The notes: a model not told the origin generated them from the sequence alone. DNA of 64,000 nt from VXYL01 sp963666465 (GCA_963666465.1 OY762824.1:3224001-3288000); one strand, 5' to 3'. Positions 17,512 through 26,750 are shown, counted from the first letter of the stretch. Numbers and translations are program-made.

Positions 17512-18020
17512 ATGAACCGACGCAAACTGCTGTCCGGCGGGGTCGCCCTGGCGGCGGCTGCGCCGATGCTTGCCGGGGAACCGGTGCGATACCCGAACGC
17601 CGACCAACGCCGGCTCGATCCGTCCTTTGGCGGCTTCATCGCAACACGCCCATCTCGCGACTCTTCTCGAGCCCGGACATGTACTGGGCAGAAGGCCCGG
17701 CATGGAGCGGCTGGGGCAATTATCTCGTCTGGAGCGACATCCCAAACAACCTGCAGTATCGCTGGCTGCACGAAGACGGCCACGTCTCGGTGATGCGCAA
17801 GCCAGCCAACAACTCCAACGGCAACACCTTCGACCTCGAGAGCCGGCAGATTTCCTTCGAGCACCTCACCCACCGGGTGGTGCGCTACGAGCCGGACGGC
17901 AGCGTCACCGTCCTGGCGGACAGTTACGGCGGCAAGCCCCTCAATGCCCCCAACGACGGCATCGTCCACCCGAACGGCGACCTCTGGTTCACCGACCCAG
18001 GCTACGGCACCCTCGGTGAC
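17512..18020 (+). pseudogene. SMP-30/gluconolactonase-like protein, frameshifted and truncated
   Basis: A Tat-type signal (MNRRKLLSGGVALAAAAPML) begins at 17512 in one frame. Near 17645 the frame changes, and the SMP-30 beta-propeller blocks follow: MYWAEGPAWSGWGNYLVWSD, NNSNGNTFDLESRQISFEH, VRYEPDGSVTVLAD, LNAPNDGIVHPNGDLWFTDP. After DPGYGTLGDT the family sequence ends abruptly and integrase sequence begins. About half of a ~340-aa lactonase is left, so no activity is expected. Confidence 0.7.
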
Positions 18021-18361
18021 ACATCGGCCGTCCGGGCGTGGTGCCCTCCAACGGCGCCCCTCGGCATCGCCAACCGCGAGTACGCGACCAACGAGGACAA
18101 GAGCCAGGTGCTCGATCCAGAGAAGCTGGGGCTGTCAGGGACGCACACGTCACCATGGCGCTGCGCCTCGATGCGGCGTTCGGGCTGCGCCGCGAGGAGG
18201 CGATCAAGTTCACGCCCGCGCGACGACCAGGGGACCGCATCCGGCTGAAGGGCTCGACCACCAAGGGCGGCCGCCCGCGCGAGGTGCCGGTACTGAGGGA
18301 CGGCCAGCGCAGGCTGCTCGACGAGGCGCGCCGCCTGGTCGGAGCACCGACCGTTCAGTGA
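18021..18361 (+). pseudogene. Integrase fragment fused to SMP-30 stub
   Basis: APLGIANREYATNEDKSQVL in one frame and VRDAHVTMALRLDAAFGLRR with EEAIKF in the next match phage-type integrases (the FGLRREEAIKF block holds the catalytic Arg). The sequence runs on through LKGSTTKGGRPREVPV and stops at 18361, before the HxxR and Tyr boxes. It has a frameshift near 18130. Confidence 0.6.
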
Positions 18362-18409
18362 CGGCGAACGGCGTGCATGGGGAGGACCATTGGATGCCCG
18401 AGGACGACG

Positions 18410-18646
18410 TCAGTGGGCAACGCAGGTGTATTCGGCCCAGGCCTGCATGAGCCTTCGCCGCCGCTCGAACAGGTCCGAACGCGCATAGGCGGCCTCGACC
18501 GCGTTGCGCACCGTGTGCGCCAGCGCCGCTTCCATGACGGCGTGCGGCGTGTCCGTCCTTTCGGCCGCCCAGTCGCGGAAGCTCGAGCGGAATCCGTGCG
18601 GCACGGCGTCGATGCCCAGTTCCTTCAGCAGGCGGCCAACGCGCGC
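18410..18646 (-). pseudogene. P4-type integrase C-terminal fragment
   Basis: Reading from about 18646 down: ARVGRLLKELGIDAVPHGFR, SSFRDWAAERTDTPHAVMEA, ALAHTVRNAVEAAYARSDLF, ending at 18410. This contains the HxxR, His and Tyr boxes of a P4-type recombinase but none of the N-terminal part. It faces the preceding fragment tail-to-tail, so two different integrases have been trimmed and joined. Confidence 0.65.
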
Positions 18647-18649
18647 GCC

Positions 18650-18888
18650 GCCTGCTCTTGGTGCGCGGTGAACGAAAGGACGGCAAGGTGCGGTTCGAGC
18701 GGGCGGACGCCTTCGAGATGTTCCTAATCTCGGAGTTCGTCTATGAAGTCATCACGGGCGGAATCGCCATCGACTTCGACGCGAGAGAGAGCAAGCCGGG
18801 GAGCGCGGGATTGCGCGACCACGGCACCAAGTTCCGCTTGCCGCCGGAATCGGTGTGCCGCCTGTACGCCAAGAAAGAAAGACTTTAG
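18650..18888 (+). pseudogene. MvaI/BcnI-type restriction endonuclease C-terminal fragment
   Basis: An open frame reading LVRGERKDGKVRFERADAFE, EVITGGIAIDFDAR and GLRDHGTKFRLPPESVCRLY. The closing DHGTKFR block and the preceding (I/L)DFDAR resemble the end of MvaI/BcnI-family endonucleases. No N-terminal part or methyltransferase is present. It ends seven bases before the IS1595 target duplication. Family assignment is from motif memory, so moderate. Confidence 0.45.
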
Positions 18889-19059
18889 GTGGCGTTAAGT
18901 ATGGGAATTGTGTAGCAAAATCAGCAAAGCCGCTTGACCGTTGATCCCATTGGAGACACTGCAGTCAGCATGCCGAACCGAAGAGTCCCCGATGGCCGTC
19001 GTCGAACACGATTCCAAGGCAACCCGCACAACGCGAGCGGCAAGCGCATCGCGCAGACG

Positions 19060-20010
19060 ATGAGCGTTCCGCAGCTCTGCCGGATGTTCCCCGACGACGC
19101 GGCCTGCCGGAAGTGGCTGGAGAAAGTCCGGTGGAACGGCAAGCCGGCCTGTCCGCACTGCGGAAGTCCGGACGATGTCCGTCCGCCCCCGCCATCCAGG
19201 CCTTCCCATTTCCGGTGCAAGGCCTGCCGTAGGCATTTCACGGTCACGACGGGCACCTGCCTCCATGCCGCCAAGGCCGACCTGCAGCATTGGGTGTACG
19301 CCATCCACTCCATCCTCACCGCCCGCAAGGGCGTCAGCGCCATGCAGTTCTCCAAGGAACCCGGCGTCCAGCACCGCACCGCCTGGCACGTGCTGCACCG
19401 TGTCCGCGAAGCCTGCGGCCGCGGCGACTTCAAGCTCTCGGAAACTGTCGAGGTCGACGAGACCTGCGTCGGCGGGAAGGAAGGCAACAGGCACGAAGCC
19501 AGGGAACTGCACGCGGGACGCGGCGCGGTCGGCAAGGAAGCCGTGGTCGGCATCAGGCAGCGGGGCGGCAAGGTCAAGGCGGAACACGTCGGAGACACCA
19601 GGGCCGCCACCCTCGTTCCGCTGGTCGAGGAAAGCGTGGAACGCGGCTCGACCGTCCACACCGACGACGCGGCGGCCTGCGGGGCGTTGCCGAGCATCGT
19701 CAACCAGTGCCGGCACGATGTCGTTGCCCACAGCAAGGGCGAGCACGTCCGGGGCGACGTCCACGCCAACGGCATCGAGTCGGTCTGGGCCGTCCTCGAG
19801 CGGTCGATCGCCGGCACTTGGCACCACGTCAGCCCGAAGCATCTGGGCCGGCACGTCAACGAGGCGTCGTTCAGGCTCAACGAGGGCAACTGCGAAGTGG
19901 ACGCCATCGACAGGATGGAGTCGCCGGTGCGGCAGATGGACGGGGCGCGCCTTTCCCACGCCGACCTCGTCGCCGACAACGGCGAATCCGCCACGCCGGT
20001 GGCAGTGTGA
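19060..20010 (+). CDS. IS1595-family (ISXO2-like) transposase
   Basis: From MSVPQLCRMFPDDAACRKWL, the typical family start, ~316 aa; the frame is open from 18934. An N-terminal zinc ribbon (CPHCGS ... CKACRRHF) is followed by the ISXO2-like DDE-type core: VEVDETCVGGKE (first Asp), VHTDDAAACG (second Asp) and VHANGIESVWAVLE (the Asn/Glu region). All key residues are present, so the enzyme is probably functional, which fits the near identity of the two copies. Confidence 0.9.
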   Translation: MSVPQLCRMFPDDAACRKWLEKVRWNGKPACPHCGSPDDVRPPPPSRPSHFRCKACRRHFTVTTGTCLHAAKADLQHWVYAIHSILTARKGVSAMQFSKEPGVQHRTAWHVLHRVREACGRGDFKLSETVEVDETCVGGKEGNRHEARELHAGRGAVGKEAVVGIRQRGGKVKAEHVGDTRAATLVPLVEESVERGSTVHTDDAAACGALPSIVNQCRHDVVAHSKGEHVRGDVHANGIESVWAVLERSIAGTWHHVSPKHLGRHVNEASFRLNEGNCEVDAIDRMESPVRQMDGARLSHADLVADNGESATPVAV

Positions 20011-20067
20011 ACGTTACCCCCGGATGGACAAGGAAGAACGGGTGGACGGCGAAGATCGAGGGAAGCA

Positions 20068-20274
20068 ATGGCCAGGCGCGAACGCAAACCGCCGCAGCTC
20101 GACGAGTCCATCGAACGCGAAACCGTGACGGAGAAGGATTTGCGGGGATGTGTTCAAGGCGTTGTTGGCGAAACCGGAGAAGATGTCGCGAAGCGAAAAC
20201 AGGGAGCCCCAGAAAGGAACTGGTCAGACGATGGAAATTGGAGGCCCGCCGCCAGGGCATGGGCGTTTTGCTGA
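20068..20274 (+). CDS. IS1595 passenger ORF (frameshifted)
   Basis: Starts MARRERKPPQLDESIERETV after GAGGGAAGC. After TEKDLRG the natural continuation appears in another frame (MFKALLAKPEKMSRSENREP), so the annotated frame drifts into nonsense near residue 27. The same state exists in the second copy (60287-60493), so the change predates the last transposition. Small helical ORFs like this are known downstream of some transposases; the role is unknown. Confidence 0.4.
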   Translation: MARRERKPPQLDESIERETVTEKDLRGCVQGVVGETGEDVAKRKQGAPERNWSDDGNWRPAARAWAFC

Positions 20275-20326
20275 TTTTGCTACACAATTCCCTTAAGTAT
20301 ATACTTTCCTTTGGAAAGGGGAGCAC

Positions 20327-21308
20327 TTGATGGCATTGGGCAAACCGGGTGTTCGGCGGTGGGCCTGTCTGGTGCTTTTCATGGTGGGTGTTCAAGGAAG
20401 TGCAGAACCGCTGGTGGAAGTGGAATGTGGGAAACGCGAGGGGGTCGCTGGGATGCGGCTGGCAGTCGTAGAACCGGGCCGTGCCGTGCGGGTCGCGTAC
20501 GTGATGTCACGCGAGATTCGCTTGCTTGAACTCAGTTGGCAGGACCGCGGAAAGGCGGAGCGGATGTCTCATTTGGTGGTTGAGTCGGACGGTGCGCGAC
20601 ATCGCGCAGCTGTTCGTGGCCGGGCCGCCGTGCTGAGGTGGATGGGCAAGGGCGGATCCACTTCCGCGATCCCGTTCGAGATGTGTCTGTGGCGGTCTCG
20701 CCCGATCCTCCAGAGCAGCGGTATGGTGCTCTCTATCCGACCGCATTCGCGGTGGACGGGCGTGGGATTGCAGTCTTTGTCCCCCCTACCTGATGCCGAA
20801 ATTGCCGGAGGCGTGCGACGGCGTGTCGGTCGTTCTTGCCGGAGGCGAAGGGGTCCGCACGGTGGTTGATGGTCGGTATGTCGATGCGGAGGAAGATCGC
20901 GAGGTTGCCGACCTGAGCGGATTCGTGCTTCTGGGCCGGAAACTAGAGCCGAACTCTGCGGTTCAGTTGCCGACGACCTTGCCGGCATGGCTCGAGGAGT
21001 TGATTCGAGAGTCGGACGAGCGTGCGCATCGTGAGTTGGCTCGCATTCTGGGCGCTGTTCGACATTCGGTGCCCGTGCTTGTCGACTACTTCGTGGGGAG
21101 CTCGGCGGATGGACCCCGCAACGGTGGCGACGCTGCCGGCGAGCACTGTTCCATGCGGCTCTGGTTCCGCGGCAAGGGATGGGAGGAGGGTTCGTACGAG
21201 CTTGGGGAGCGCGTCTTTCACCTCCTCACCCACGAACTCGCGCACTGCTATCAGCAAGGGGAGGATTGCTTGCAGTGGGCAGACGAAGGCCATGCGAGGT
21301 CTTCATGA
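20327..21308 (+). pseudogene. Secreted gluzincin-like metallopeptidase remnant
   Basis: A signal peptide (GVRRWACLVLFMVGVQGSAE) begins near 20330. Protein-like sequence changes frame around 20630 and again in a C6 run near 20785 (GRGIAVFVPP to YLMPKLPEACDGVSVVLAGG). It ends with LTHELAHCYQQGEDCLQWAD and EGHA. HELAH plus a downstream WxxEG is the zinc-site layout of gluzincins such as M1/M61. The protein is cut off immediately after that site. The frameshifts and truncation argue for a pseudogene. Confidence 0.5.
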
Positions 21309-21378
21309 TCCGGCTCTCCGGATCCGTGAAGTTGTCCTGCGCCGACTCCTTCGGCTCCCCGTACCCCGAGCTGTACGG

Positions 21379-21396
21379 CCCCCCCCCCCCCCCCCC
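21379..21396. repeat. Homopolymer C18 tract
   Basis: Eighteen consecutive C, then GCCC. It lies between the peptidase remnant and an IS1182-like fragment, outside any intact gene. Such tracts can vary by slippage, but they are also frequent assembly or base-calling artefacts. Confidence 0.9.
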
Positions 21397-21439
21397 GCCC
21401 CTCGGGTTCCGATCCTGTCCCGGCTCCCGACCGCGGGCT

Positions 21440-21670
21440 CCGTCCGCCTCCCGCGCCAGCTTGCGCGAAGAGAAACCCCGTCGCGTAGCCGTACACCAGA
21501 ACCTTCAGCATCATCCGCGGCTCGTACGGTGCCTTGCGACGACCGTCCCCCTCGTACGGCCGGCAGAACGCCGCCAACCTGCGCCAGCGTTCGGAGCCGT
21601 TCGACCTGCCGCCGGCGAAGTGTCGTCCTAGGCTGCGACGATAGATCCCACGTCGAAGCTCCGCCCTCAA
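21440..21670 (-). pseudogene. IS1182-like transposase N-terminal fragment
   Basis: Minus-strand YEGDGRRKAPYEPRMMLKVL and VYGYATGFLF (about 21461-21556) match the DUF772 region of IS1182-type transposases (YExxGRxxxPYxPxMMxxxLVY). Upstream residues are in shifted frames, and downstream the reading runs into the poly-C tract. It is only a trace of an old IS. Confidence 0.5.
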
Positions 21671-21689
21671 CCTTTACAGGAACGCCCAT

Positions 21690-22943
21690 ATGCCGTCAGC
21701 AGTTGCTTCCACAATCCACACCTACACCAGAGTCTTGGGGAACTCCACGTCACGCTTGGTACTGGGCGCAGCTCTCCTCGGCAACGTAGGCAGCTGGATG
21801 CGAGCAGCTGTCCTCACGGTCTTCTTCGCCCAAGAGCATGCCCTGGTCCTTCTCGCCATCTTCATGGCGACTCGTCAAGCATCGCAGATGCTCCTCTTGC
21901 CAATATTGGGGGTTTGGGTCGACCGCTTGAAAAAGCGCGTTCCTATGGTCCTTTGCTTGATCGGATCCGCCGTATGTACATTGCTTGCCGCCGGCGCGAT
22001 GCACCTTGACCCGCCTACAAGCCTGGCTACCGTTTTCGTCCTTTCGATCACCGCCGCGCTAGCCGTTTTGATATATTCCGCTTTCATGATGGCCGTCATC
22101 CCCATGCTATATGCATCAGATGGCCGACCCGTAATCAACTCAATGCTCGGTGGAATATCAACACTGGCACTCACCGCTGGGCCCGCGCTAACTGGTATCA
22201 TGCTCATCGCAATCGAACCATGGTCGATCTTGCTTATCGACGCAGCCATGCTCCTTCTGTCCGCATTGCTGGTCCATCGCCTCCCGATTAAGGACGAGCA
22301 TGCAACCGAGGAAAACCGTCCCTCGACAGCCTGGACGAACGAGATATTCGAGGGAGCGCGATTCGTTTCATCGGACAAAAGGCTTGTCGCCCTCGTATGC
22401 TTCGGTGGCGCAAGTTTTGCCGGCGTTGGTGCCACCTGGGTCATCAATCCTGCGCTCACAGAAGCCCGCGGATTTGATACCCCATACATTGGATATGTCA
22501 TGGCCACCATCGGCTTAGGTTCCTTCCTCGGCATGCTGGCTGGCGGTTTCCTCGCCATAAGATTCAATCATCTCCGGGTTTGCGCATTCGCTGTTCTCGT
22601 TTTTGCGGGCCTGTTCTTCCTCTGGGGTCAGATTCCCGGCAATTACGGTGCCCTACTATGGCTTGCACCCGCCTTCTTCATGGGGCTTTTCGCCTGTATT
22701 CACGAGGCATCATACTGGACCCTGATTCAAAATACCGTCCCTCAGCAGATGATGGGTCGGGTTACTACTGGTGTGGATTCCCTTACCTTGCTCGGGACGC
22801 TCATCGGAACGATCGGTGCTGGTTATACAATTGGTAATCTTGGCGCAGCAGCCGCAACCACCTCAACCGCCGTTCTGATGTTAGGCCTATGGCTCGTCGG
22901 GATTACGCTCTTCCTCGTGAGTTCGCGGAAATCGCGCGATTGA
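21690..22943 (+). CDS. MFS transporter, EntS-like exporter
   Basis: A 417-aa major facilitator with about twelve hydrophobic segments. It has the loop motif ILGVWVDRLKKRVPM between TM2 and TM3, and CIHEASYWTLIQNTVPQQMM with GRVTTG near TM10, typical of MFS_3/EntS-type drug or siderophore exporters. An ACAGGAA sequence precedes ATG 21690. Codon usage is clearly less GC-biased than its neighbours, which indicates recent transfer. A small ORF with a good ribosome site follows 56 bp downstream; it could be a partner or a product. Confidence 0.85.
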   Translation: MPSAVASTIHTYTRVLGNSTSRLVLGAALLGNVGSWMRAAVLTVFFAQEHALVLLAIFMATRQASQMLLLPILGVWVDRLKKRVPMVLCLIGSAVCTLLAAGAMHLDPPTSLATVFVLSITAALAVLIYSAFMMAVIPMLYASDGRPVINSMLGGISTLALTAGPALTGIMLIAIEPWSILLIDAAMLLLSALLVHRLPIKDEHATEENRPSTAWTNEIFEGARFVSSDKRLVALVCFGGASFAGVGATWVINPALTEARGFDTPYIGYVMATIGLGSFLGMLAGGFLAIRFNHLRVCAFAVLVFAGLFFLWGQIPGNYGALLWLAPAFFMGLFACIHEASYWTLIQNTVPQQMMGRVTTGVDSLTLLGTLIGTIGAGYTIGNLGAAAATTSTAVLMLGLWLVGITLFLVSSRKSRD

Positions 22944-22999
22944 TCTATCCGTAATCATCGACACGACGATCCGCATGCAAAAGGTCAGGAGTCACGATA

Positions 23000-23380
23000 A
23001 TGCCTAGCAAAAAACCTCTGCCAAACGACCTTGCTTCTGGCGTCGGGGACCAGGAGATAGGGGCCTTCAAGTCCGGTATCTTCCATCGTGCAATCAATTC
23101 GATTTTCGGAGCACAAAGCCGCGGCAAATACGAGCTGCCAAGTTGGCCTAGTATCGAAGCATCTACCGTTATACATCCGCTCTACTCGTTCCTTGCATTG
23201 CGACGGGAGGGTGGGCCGATGGCTACACCACATATTCCGGCGCGTTGCATCTCGGCTTTCCAGTTTCTGCGCACTGTGCCGGCGATCCGTTCGAACGTCG
23301 CCTCTGCTTCGGGCCGTTCAAGCAGGAATCGGCCGTGGCCGCTCAGCAGGTTGGCCCTGTTCGCAAAGCGTCCGAAGTGA
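23000..23380 (+). CDS. Small ORF downstream of MFS exporter (uncertain)
   Basis: ATG 23000 is preceded by GTCAGGAGTCACGATA, a well-placed Shine-Dalgarno sequence. The first ~60 residues (MPSKKPLPNDLASGVGDQEI, SGIFHRAINSIFGAQSRGKY) share the lower GC of the MFS gene. The rest of the frame lies antisense to the hipA remnant and is probably readthrough into foreign sequence. The genuine product may therefore be a truncated short protein or peptide. No family is recognised. Confidence 0.3.
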   Translation: MPSKKPLPNDLASGVGDQEIGAFKSGIFHRAINSIFGAQSRGKYELPSWPSIEASTVIHPLYSFLALRREGGPMATPHIPARCISAFQFLRTVPAIRSNVASASGRSSRNRPWPLSRLALFAKRPK

Positions 23381-24205
23381 CCGCAGGCCATTGCCAGATC
23401 GCGCCGTTCCCTGGCAACAAACTGGAGTGGGTGTCAGGTCGAACGCCGGGCTCAGTCGCCACCGTCTTCCCTTGGCGAGCATCGCGTGGTTGCGAGGGTG
23501 GTCGTCAAGGTTGGAGATCGCCGCGTTGAGGCACATGCGGCCGAACAGTTCGTGCAAATCCTCTTCTGGCCTTTCGCTTGCACGACGGATTTCGTCGGCG
23601 AGGAGTAGATAGGACCAATCCCTCCTGTCTCCGACGCCGTTGCCATTGCGCAGCAGCGTCAGGGCGCTCGCCATCCTCTCCAACACCGCCTTGGGACGGG
23701 CAGCACCCATCGAAGTGCTGAGCACCAGCAACTGCTCCGCTTGATCGGCCACGGATCCGACATGCTCTTGCCCGTGCATGATCGCATCGGCCGCCCGTTG
23801 GAGTTCTGCAAGGTGCAGCGTCTGGTTGAACGTTTGCGCGGAGCGGAGGATCGATATCGACGCCGAACCCGAGGGGCTCGGCGCGGTCGTCCGGCCCCTG
23901 CATCAGGTAGTCAAACTCGGCTGGCTGGCGCAGTCCTGCGTTGCGCTCGATCACGCGTCGCCCCCAGGAGTCCGGCATTGAGTCGCGGATCGCGCCGAAG
24001 AATCCATCCATTCGAGCCGTCTCGTATATCCCGTCGGAGAGCCGCAGCTCCACCGGATCGAGTTCGACTGCGTCCTCCCTCGCCCGGTAGGACTGTCCAT
24101 AGACGAACTGTCCAACGCACTCCCACGCTCGTCCGTCCAGCGGAACCGCCCCGCCGTCACGAACTCCGTCGTACCGGGAAGCACGATGTAACAAAGCACG
24201 CATGT
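23182..24205 (-). pseudogene. hipA: HipA-like toxin kinase, multiply frameshifted
   Basis: Pieces in several minus-strand frames line up with HipA in order: CYIVLPGTTEFVTAGRFRWT (N-terminus, ~24190), FVYGQSYRAREDAVELDPVE, RDSMPDSWGRRVIERNAG and DYLMQGPDDRAEPLGFG. Next come TSMGAARPKAV, MCLNAAISNLDDHPRNHAML, WRLSPAFDLTPTP and, last, HFGRFANRANLLSGHGRFLL. At least three frame changes occur. The N-terminal subdomain, a TSMGxxRPK segment and the NLDDHxxNH catalytic region can all be traced, but no intact protein is possible. No HipB-like gene is found. Confidence 0.75.
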
Positions 24206-24439
24206 GGAAGCGCGCTGGCTGCTGCACGATGCTGAGCTGCACTTCCCCTGCGCATCGACGGTCGGGGATGCTCCTGCGGTCGAAGACTCCCGTTCAGAAG
24301 TCATCGCTCAACACGGCGGGTCGTCACGCCCTCCTTGGCCGGCGAGCGTGTTCCCGGGCCTTGCCCTCCTCATCACGATCGGGATCGATCCGCTCCTCGC
24401 GCATCTGGTCAATCAGACCCAACCCATCCGGTAGTCGTG

Positions 24440-24850
24440 GTGACTACGCGCCGTGCCGCTCGTCACCACCGGCACGTCCAGCGTCTCGCCCTCGACCAGC
24501 AACCGGCCGAGCGTCAGCAACGGTGCCCCCCAAGCCTCCACAAGCGCGTCCGACGAGCCCGACAGCGTCACCGTCGTCGGGTCGTCGCAACCGCCACGGT
24601 GGCCGCGGGGGACTGCCGACCGTGACTCCGGACGGTGCCGAGGAGATGGCGACGGTGAACGTTTCGACAGGTTCGTCCGCCCTGTCCTTCGTGGCCGTGA
24701 CGGTGAAGTCGCGCGAGGCCGCGTTGGCCGGAATGGTGACACTGGGACGAGCAGTTGCTGAAACTCCGAGACGTCCGTCGTCCCGGCCGTGCAGGTGATG
24801 CCCACCGCCGTGTCCGTGCTCCGCGGCTGATCGATGTTCAGCGTGAGGGT
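24440..24850 (-). pseudogene. Remnant of a repetitive extracellular (Calx-beta-like) protein
   Basis: Minus-strand frames read DEGMRQTLTLNIDQPRST and ITCTAGTTDVSEFQQLLV, then (another frame) SVTIPANAASRDFTVTATKD and EPVETFTVAISSAP. This pattern of beta-rich repeats is typical of large surface proteins with Calx-beta-like modules. Only about one repeat survives, with a frameshift and no start or end. Confidence 0.3.
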
Positions 24851-24886
24851 TTGCCGCATACCTTCGTCCACGTCGCAGTCGTGCGC

Positions 24887-25042
24887 GACGGCAGCTTCGC
24901 CAGCGTCGGTGAGCTGGTCGAGGCCATCAGCACCTGCCTCGCCGCGCACAACCTCGATCCCGGGCGCTGCGTGTGGCGCAAGTCGGGCGAGTGGATCCTC
25001 GCCAGCATCCGGCGCGCCCGGCACTGGCCGAAACTAATGTAA
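24887..25042 (+). pseudogene. IS630-family transposase C-terminal fragment
   Basis: The last ~50 codons of an IS630 transposase: SFASVGELVEAISTCLAAHN, LDPGRCVWRKSGEWILASIR. These match the typical end (SVxELxxAIxxYI ... FVWxKxADEIL). Nothing upstream of it belongs to the same gene. It lies 21 bp before the IS1380 insertion. Confidence 0.6.
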
Positions 25043-25063
25043 ACTCATTCAAGGGCGCTCTAG

Positions 25064-26748
25064 CCCGGATTATTCACGAAGGTTGGCAGTGGAGGTTCAA
25101 ACGCGGTCGCAGGGAGGGACCTTCGTGGGAAGTGCGGTGCCTGGGAGCCAATCGGGGTGTTTCCCTGCTGGCCGATCGGCATTTTCGGCGCTCCTCGCCG
25201 GCATGGCCGGATTCGGGGCGAGCGCCGCCGCGGATCGGCGGATCCGTGGGCGAACCGGCGAAGCGGTCGGGTCAGGTCGCGACCGCGCCGACCGAGCGCG
25301 CGATGCGGCGCCAGTCGTCGGCGAACGGGGTGCCCAGCGGCAGGTGGACGACGATGCGCCGAACCGACGTCTCGATCCAGGCGCCGAGCTTCGGCAGGCG
25401 CAGCCGCAAGGTGCCGACCTGGGCGCGCGCACAGCCCGTCCGCCGAGCCTTCAGGCGAAGTTCCTGCATCGGCACGCAGGCGGCCGCCGTCATCAGGACG
25501 CGGAACTGGCTGGCCAGGAAGCGCGTGCAGCTGGTGCGGTCGATCTCCAGGCCCTGCTCGAGTTCCTTCAACCGGTTCCCGGCATCGCCCCGGGCGCAGT
25601 GCACCGTTTCGTAGACGTGCTGGGGGGTCGTCTTGAGGTTGGTGACCACGAACCGCGGGTTGTCCTTCGATGGCCGGCCGAAATGGGAGGTCACCTCGGC
25701 CTTGACGACGATCCGGCGCTCATGGGGCCAGCTCCTGGCCCGGCAGGCGAACTCGCCATGGCGGCGAGCCGACGTGTGCCCGGCCTCGAAGTCGGATCGC
25801 ACCTCCTCCATCGGCGGTTCGGCAAGACGACCCGGCGCCGGGTTCTTCGCCATGCCCACCACGCACTCCAGTCGCTCCGCCTCGAAAAACGCGAACAGCT
25901 CCGGGCCGGAATGCCCCCCGTCCAGGCGGATCCGCAGCCGCGCCTTGGGAAACGCCCGCCGCAGCCGGGGCAGCAGGCGCTTCAGCACACCGATGCAGCC
26001 GTGCTTCGCGGCCGCCTTGCCGGAGCGCAGGACGCAGCAGAACAGGCACTGCTCCACCTCGTCGTCGAAGGTCAGGAAACCGCCCAGCGGCAGATGGCAG
26101 GACGTGTCGTGGAAGCCGTCGAAGAAGGTCAGCTGCTGGCCGCCATGGGTCGGATCGACCGTCGGATCCAGATCGACCGTGATCCGCCGAACCCGCTTCC
26201 TGCGCCGTCTGTGGCGGGCAGTCACCGTCTCCGCCAGCGCCTCGGACAGGCGCATCAGGTCCCCCCGCCGCACCGCGTTCTCGAACCGCGACAGCGTCGG
26301 CTGCGACGCCAGCGACTCGCCGGCGACCGGATCCCGTCCCGTCGGCAGCTTCATCGCCGGATCGCGCGCCAGCCGGGCGGCGTCGTTGCCGTCGGCGTGG
26401 CCGCAGGCGATGCCGAACAGGCGCTGCCGAAACAGCTCCCGAAGGGAATGGGCGACCTTCGACGGGTCGCGGTCGTCCGACAGGCACCCCGCCAGCGTCT
26501 CGCTCAACCGAAGCCGCTCGTCGCAGGCCTCGAGCAGAATCGCGCCCCCGTCCGAACTGGAATGTTCCTGGTCGAACTGGACCGTCACCCCCTTCTTCGA
26601 CAGGCCCTCGAACAACACACGCTGTTTGGTGGCATGGTCACCCATGCAAAAGCCCTTCCCTGCGTCAACCGGTTGTCTGGCAACGCCATTTTCGCAGAGC
26701 CAAGGGCTTTTGTCTCATCCGCTCATGAACAATCATGAATAATCCGGG
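25064..26748 (-). mobile_element. IS1380-family insertion sequence, copy 1 (1685 bp)
   Basis: Ends CCCGGATTATTCACGAAGG and (complement of the right end) CCCGGATTATTCATGATTG. The 4-bp target duplication CTAG lies at 25060-25063 and 26749-26752. Length and duplication fit the IS1380 family. The right-hand duplication overlaps the first bases of MITE-B at 26751, so the IS landed on the edge of that element. Confidence 0.93.
25272..26645 (-). CDS. IS1380-family transposase
   Basis: A 457-aa DDE transposase starting MGDHATKQRVLFEGLSKKGV. It has the N-terminal SSSDGGAILLEACDERLRL and LSDDRDPSKVAHSLRELFRQ, then RRITVDLDPTVDPTHGGQQ (first catalytic Asp) and RLRIRLDGGHSGPELFAFFE (second Asp). The length is normal. 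The copy at 40718-42091 differs at only a few residues, so both are likely active or recently active. Confidence 0.93.
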   Translation of the reverse strand: MGDHATKQRVLFEGLSKKGVTVQFDQEHSSSDGGAILLEACDERLRLSETLAGCLSDDRDPSKVAHSLRELFRQRLFGIACGHADGNDAARLARDPAMKLPTGRDPVAGESLASQPTLSRFENAVRRGDLMRLSEALAETVTARHRRRRKRVRRITVDLDPTVDPTHGGQQLTFFDGFHDTSCHLPLGGFLTFDDEVEQCLFCCVLRSGKAAAKHGCIGVLKRLLPRLRRAFPKARLRIRLDGGHSGPELFAFFEAERLECVVGMAKNPAPGRLAEPPMEEVRSDFEAGHTSARRHGEFACRARSWPHERRIVVKAEVTSHFGRPSKDNPRFVVTNLKTTPQHVYETVHCARGDAGNRLKELEQGLEIDRTSCTRFLASQFRVLMTAAACVPMQELRLKARRTGCARAQVGTLRLRLPKLGAWIETSVRRIVVHLPLGTPFADDWRRIARSVGAVAT

Positions 26749-26750
26749 CT

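Larger units (their letters stand above)
18903..20292 (+). mobile_element. IS1595-family insertion sequence, copy 1 (1390 bp)
   Basis: Terminal inverted repeats GGGAATTGTGTAGCAAAATC (left) and its complement (right), ~26 bp. The 8-bp target duplication TTAAGTAT lies at 18895-18902 and 20293-20300, as expected for the family. An element of identical length and nearly identical sequence lies at 59122-60511 with a different duplication. Both carry a transposase and a small downstream ORF. Confidence 0.95.

Noticed and set aside
25083..26738. Long plus-strand frames across the IS1380 copy
   Set aside because: Antisense to the transposase; composition is that of a GC-rich shadow. The same frames recur over copy 2.
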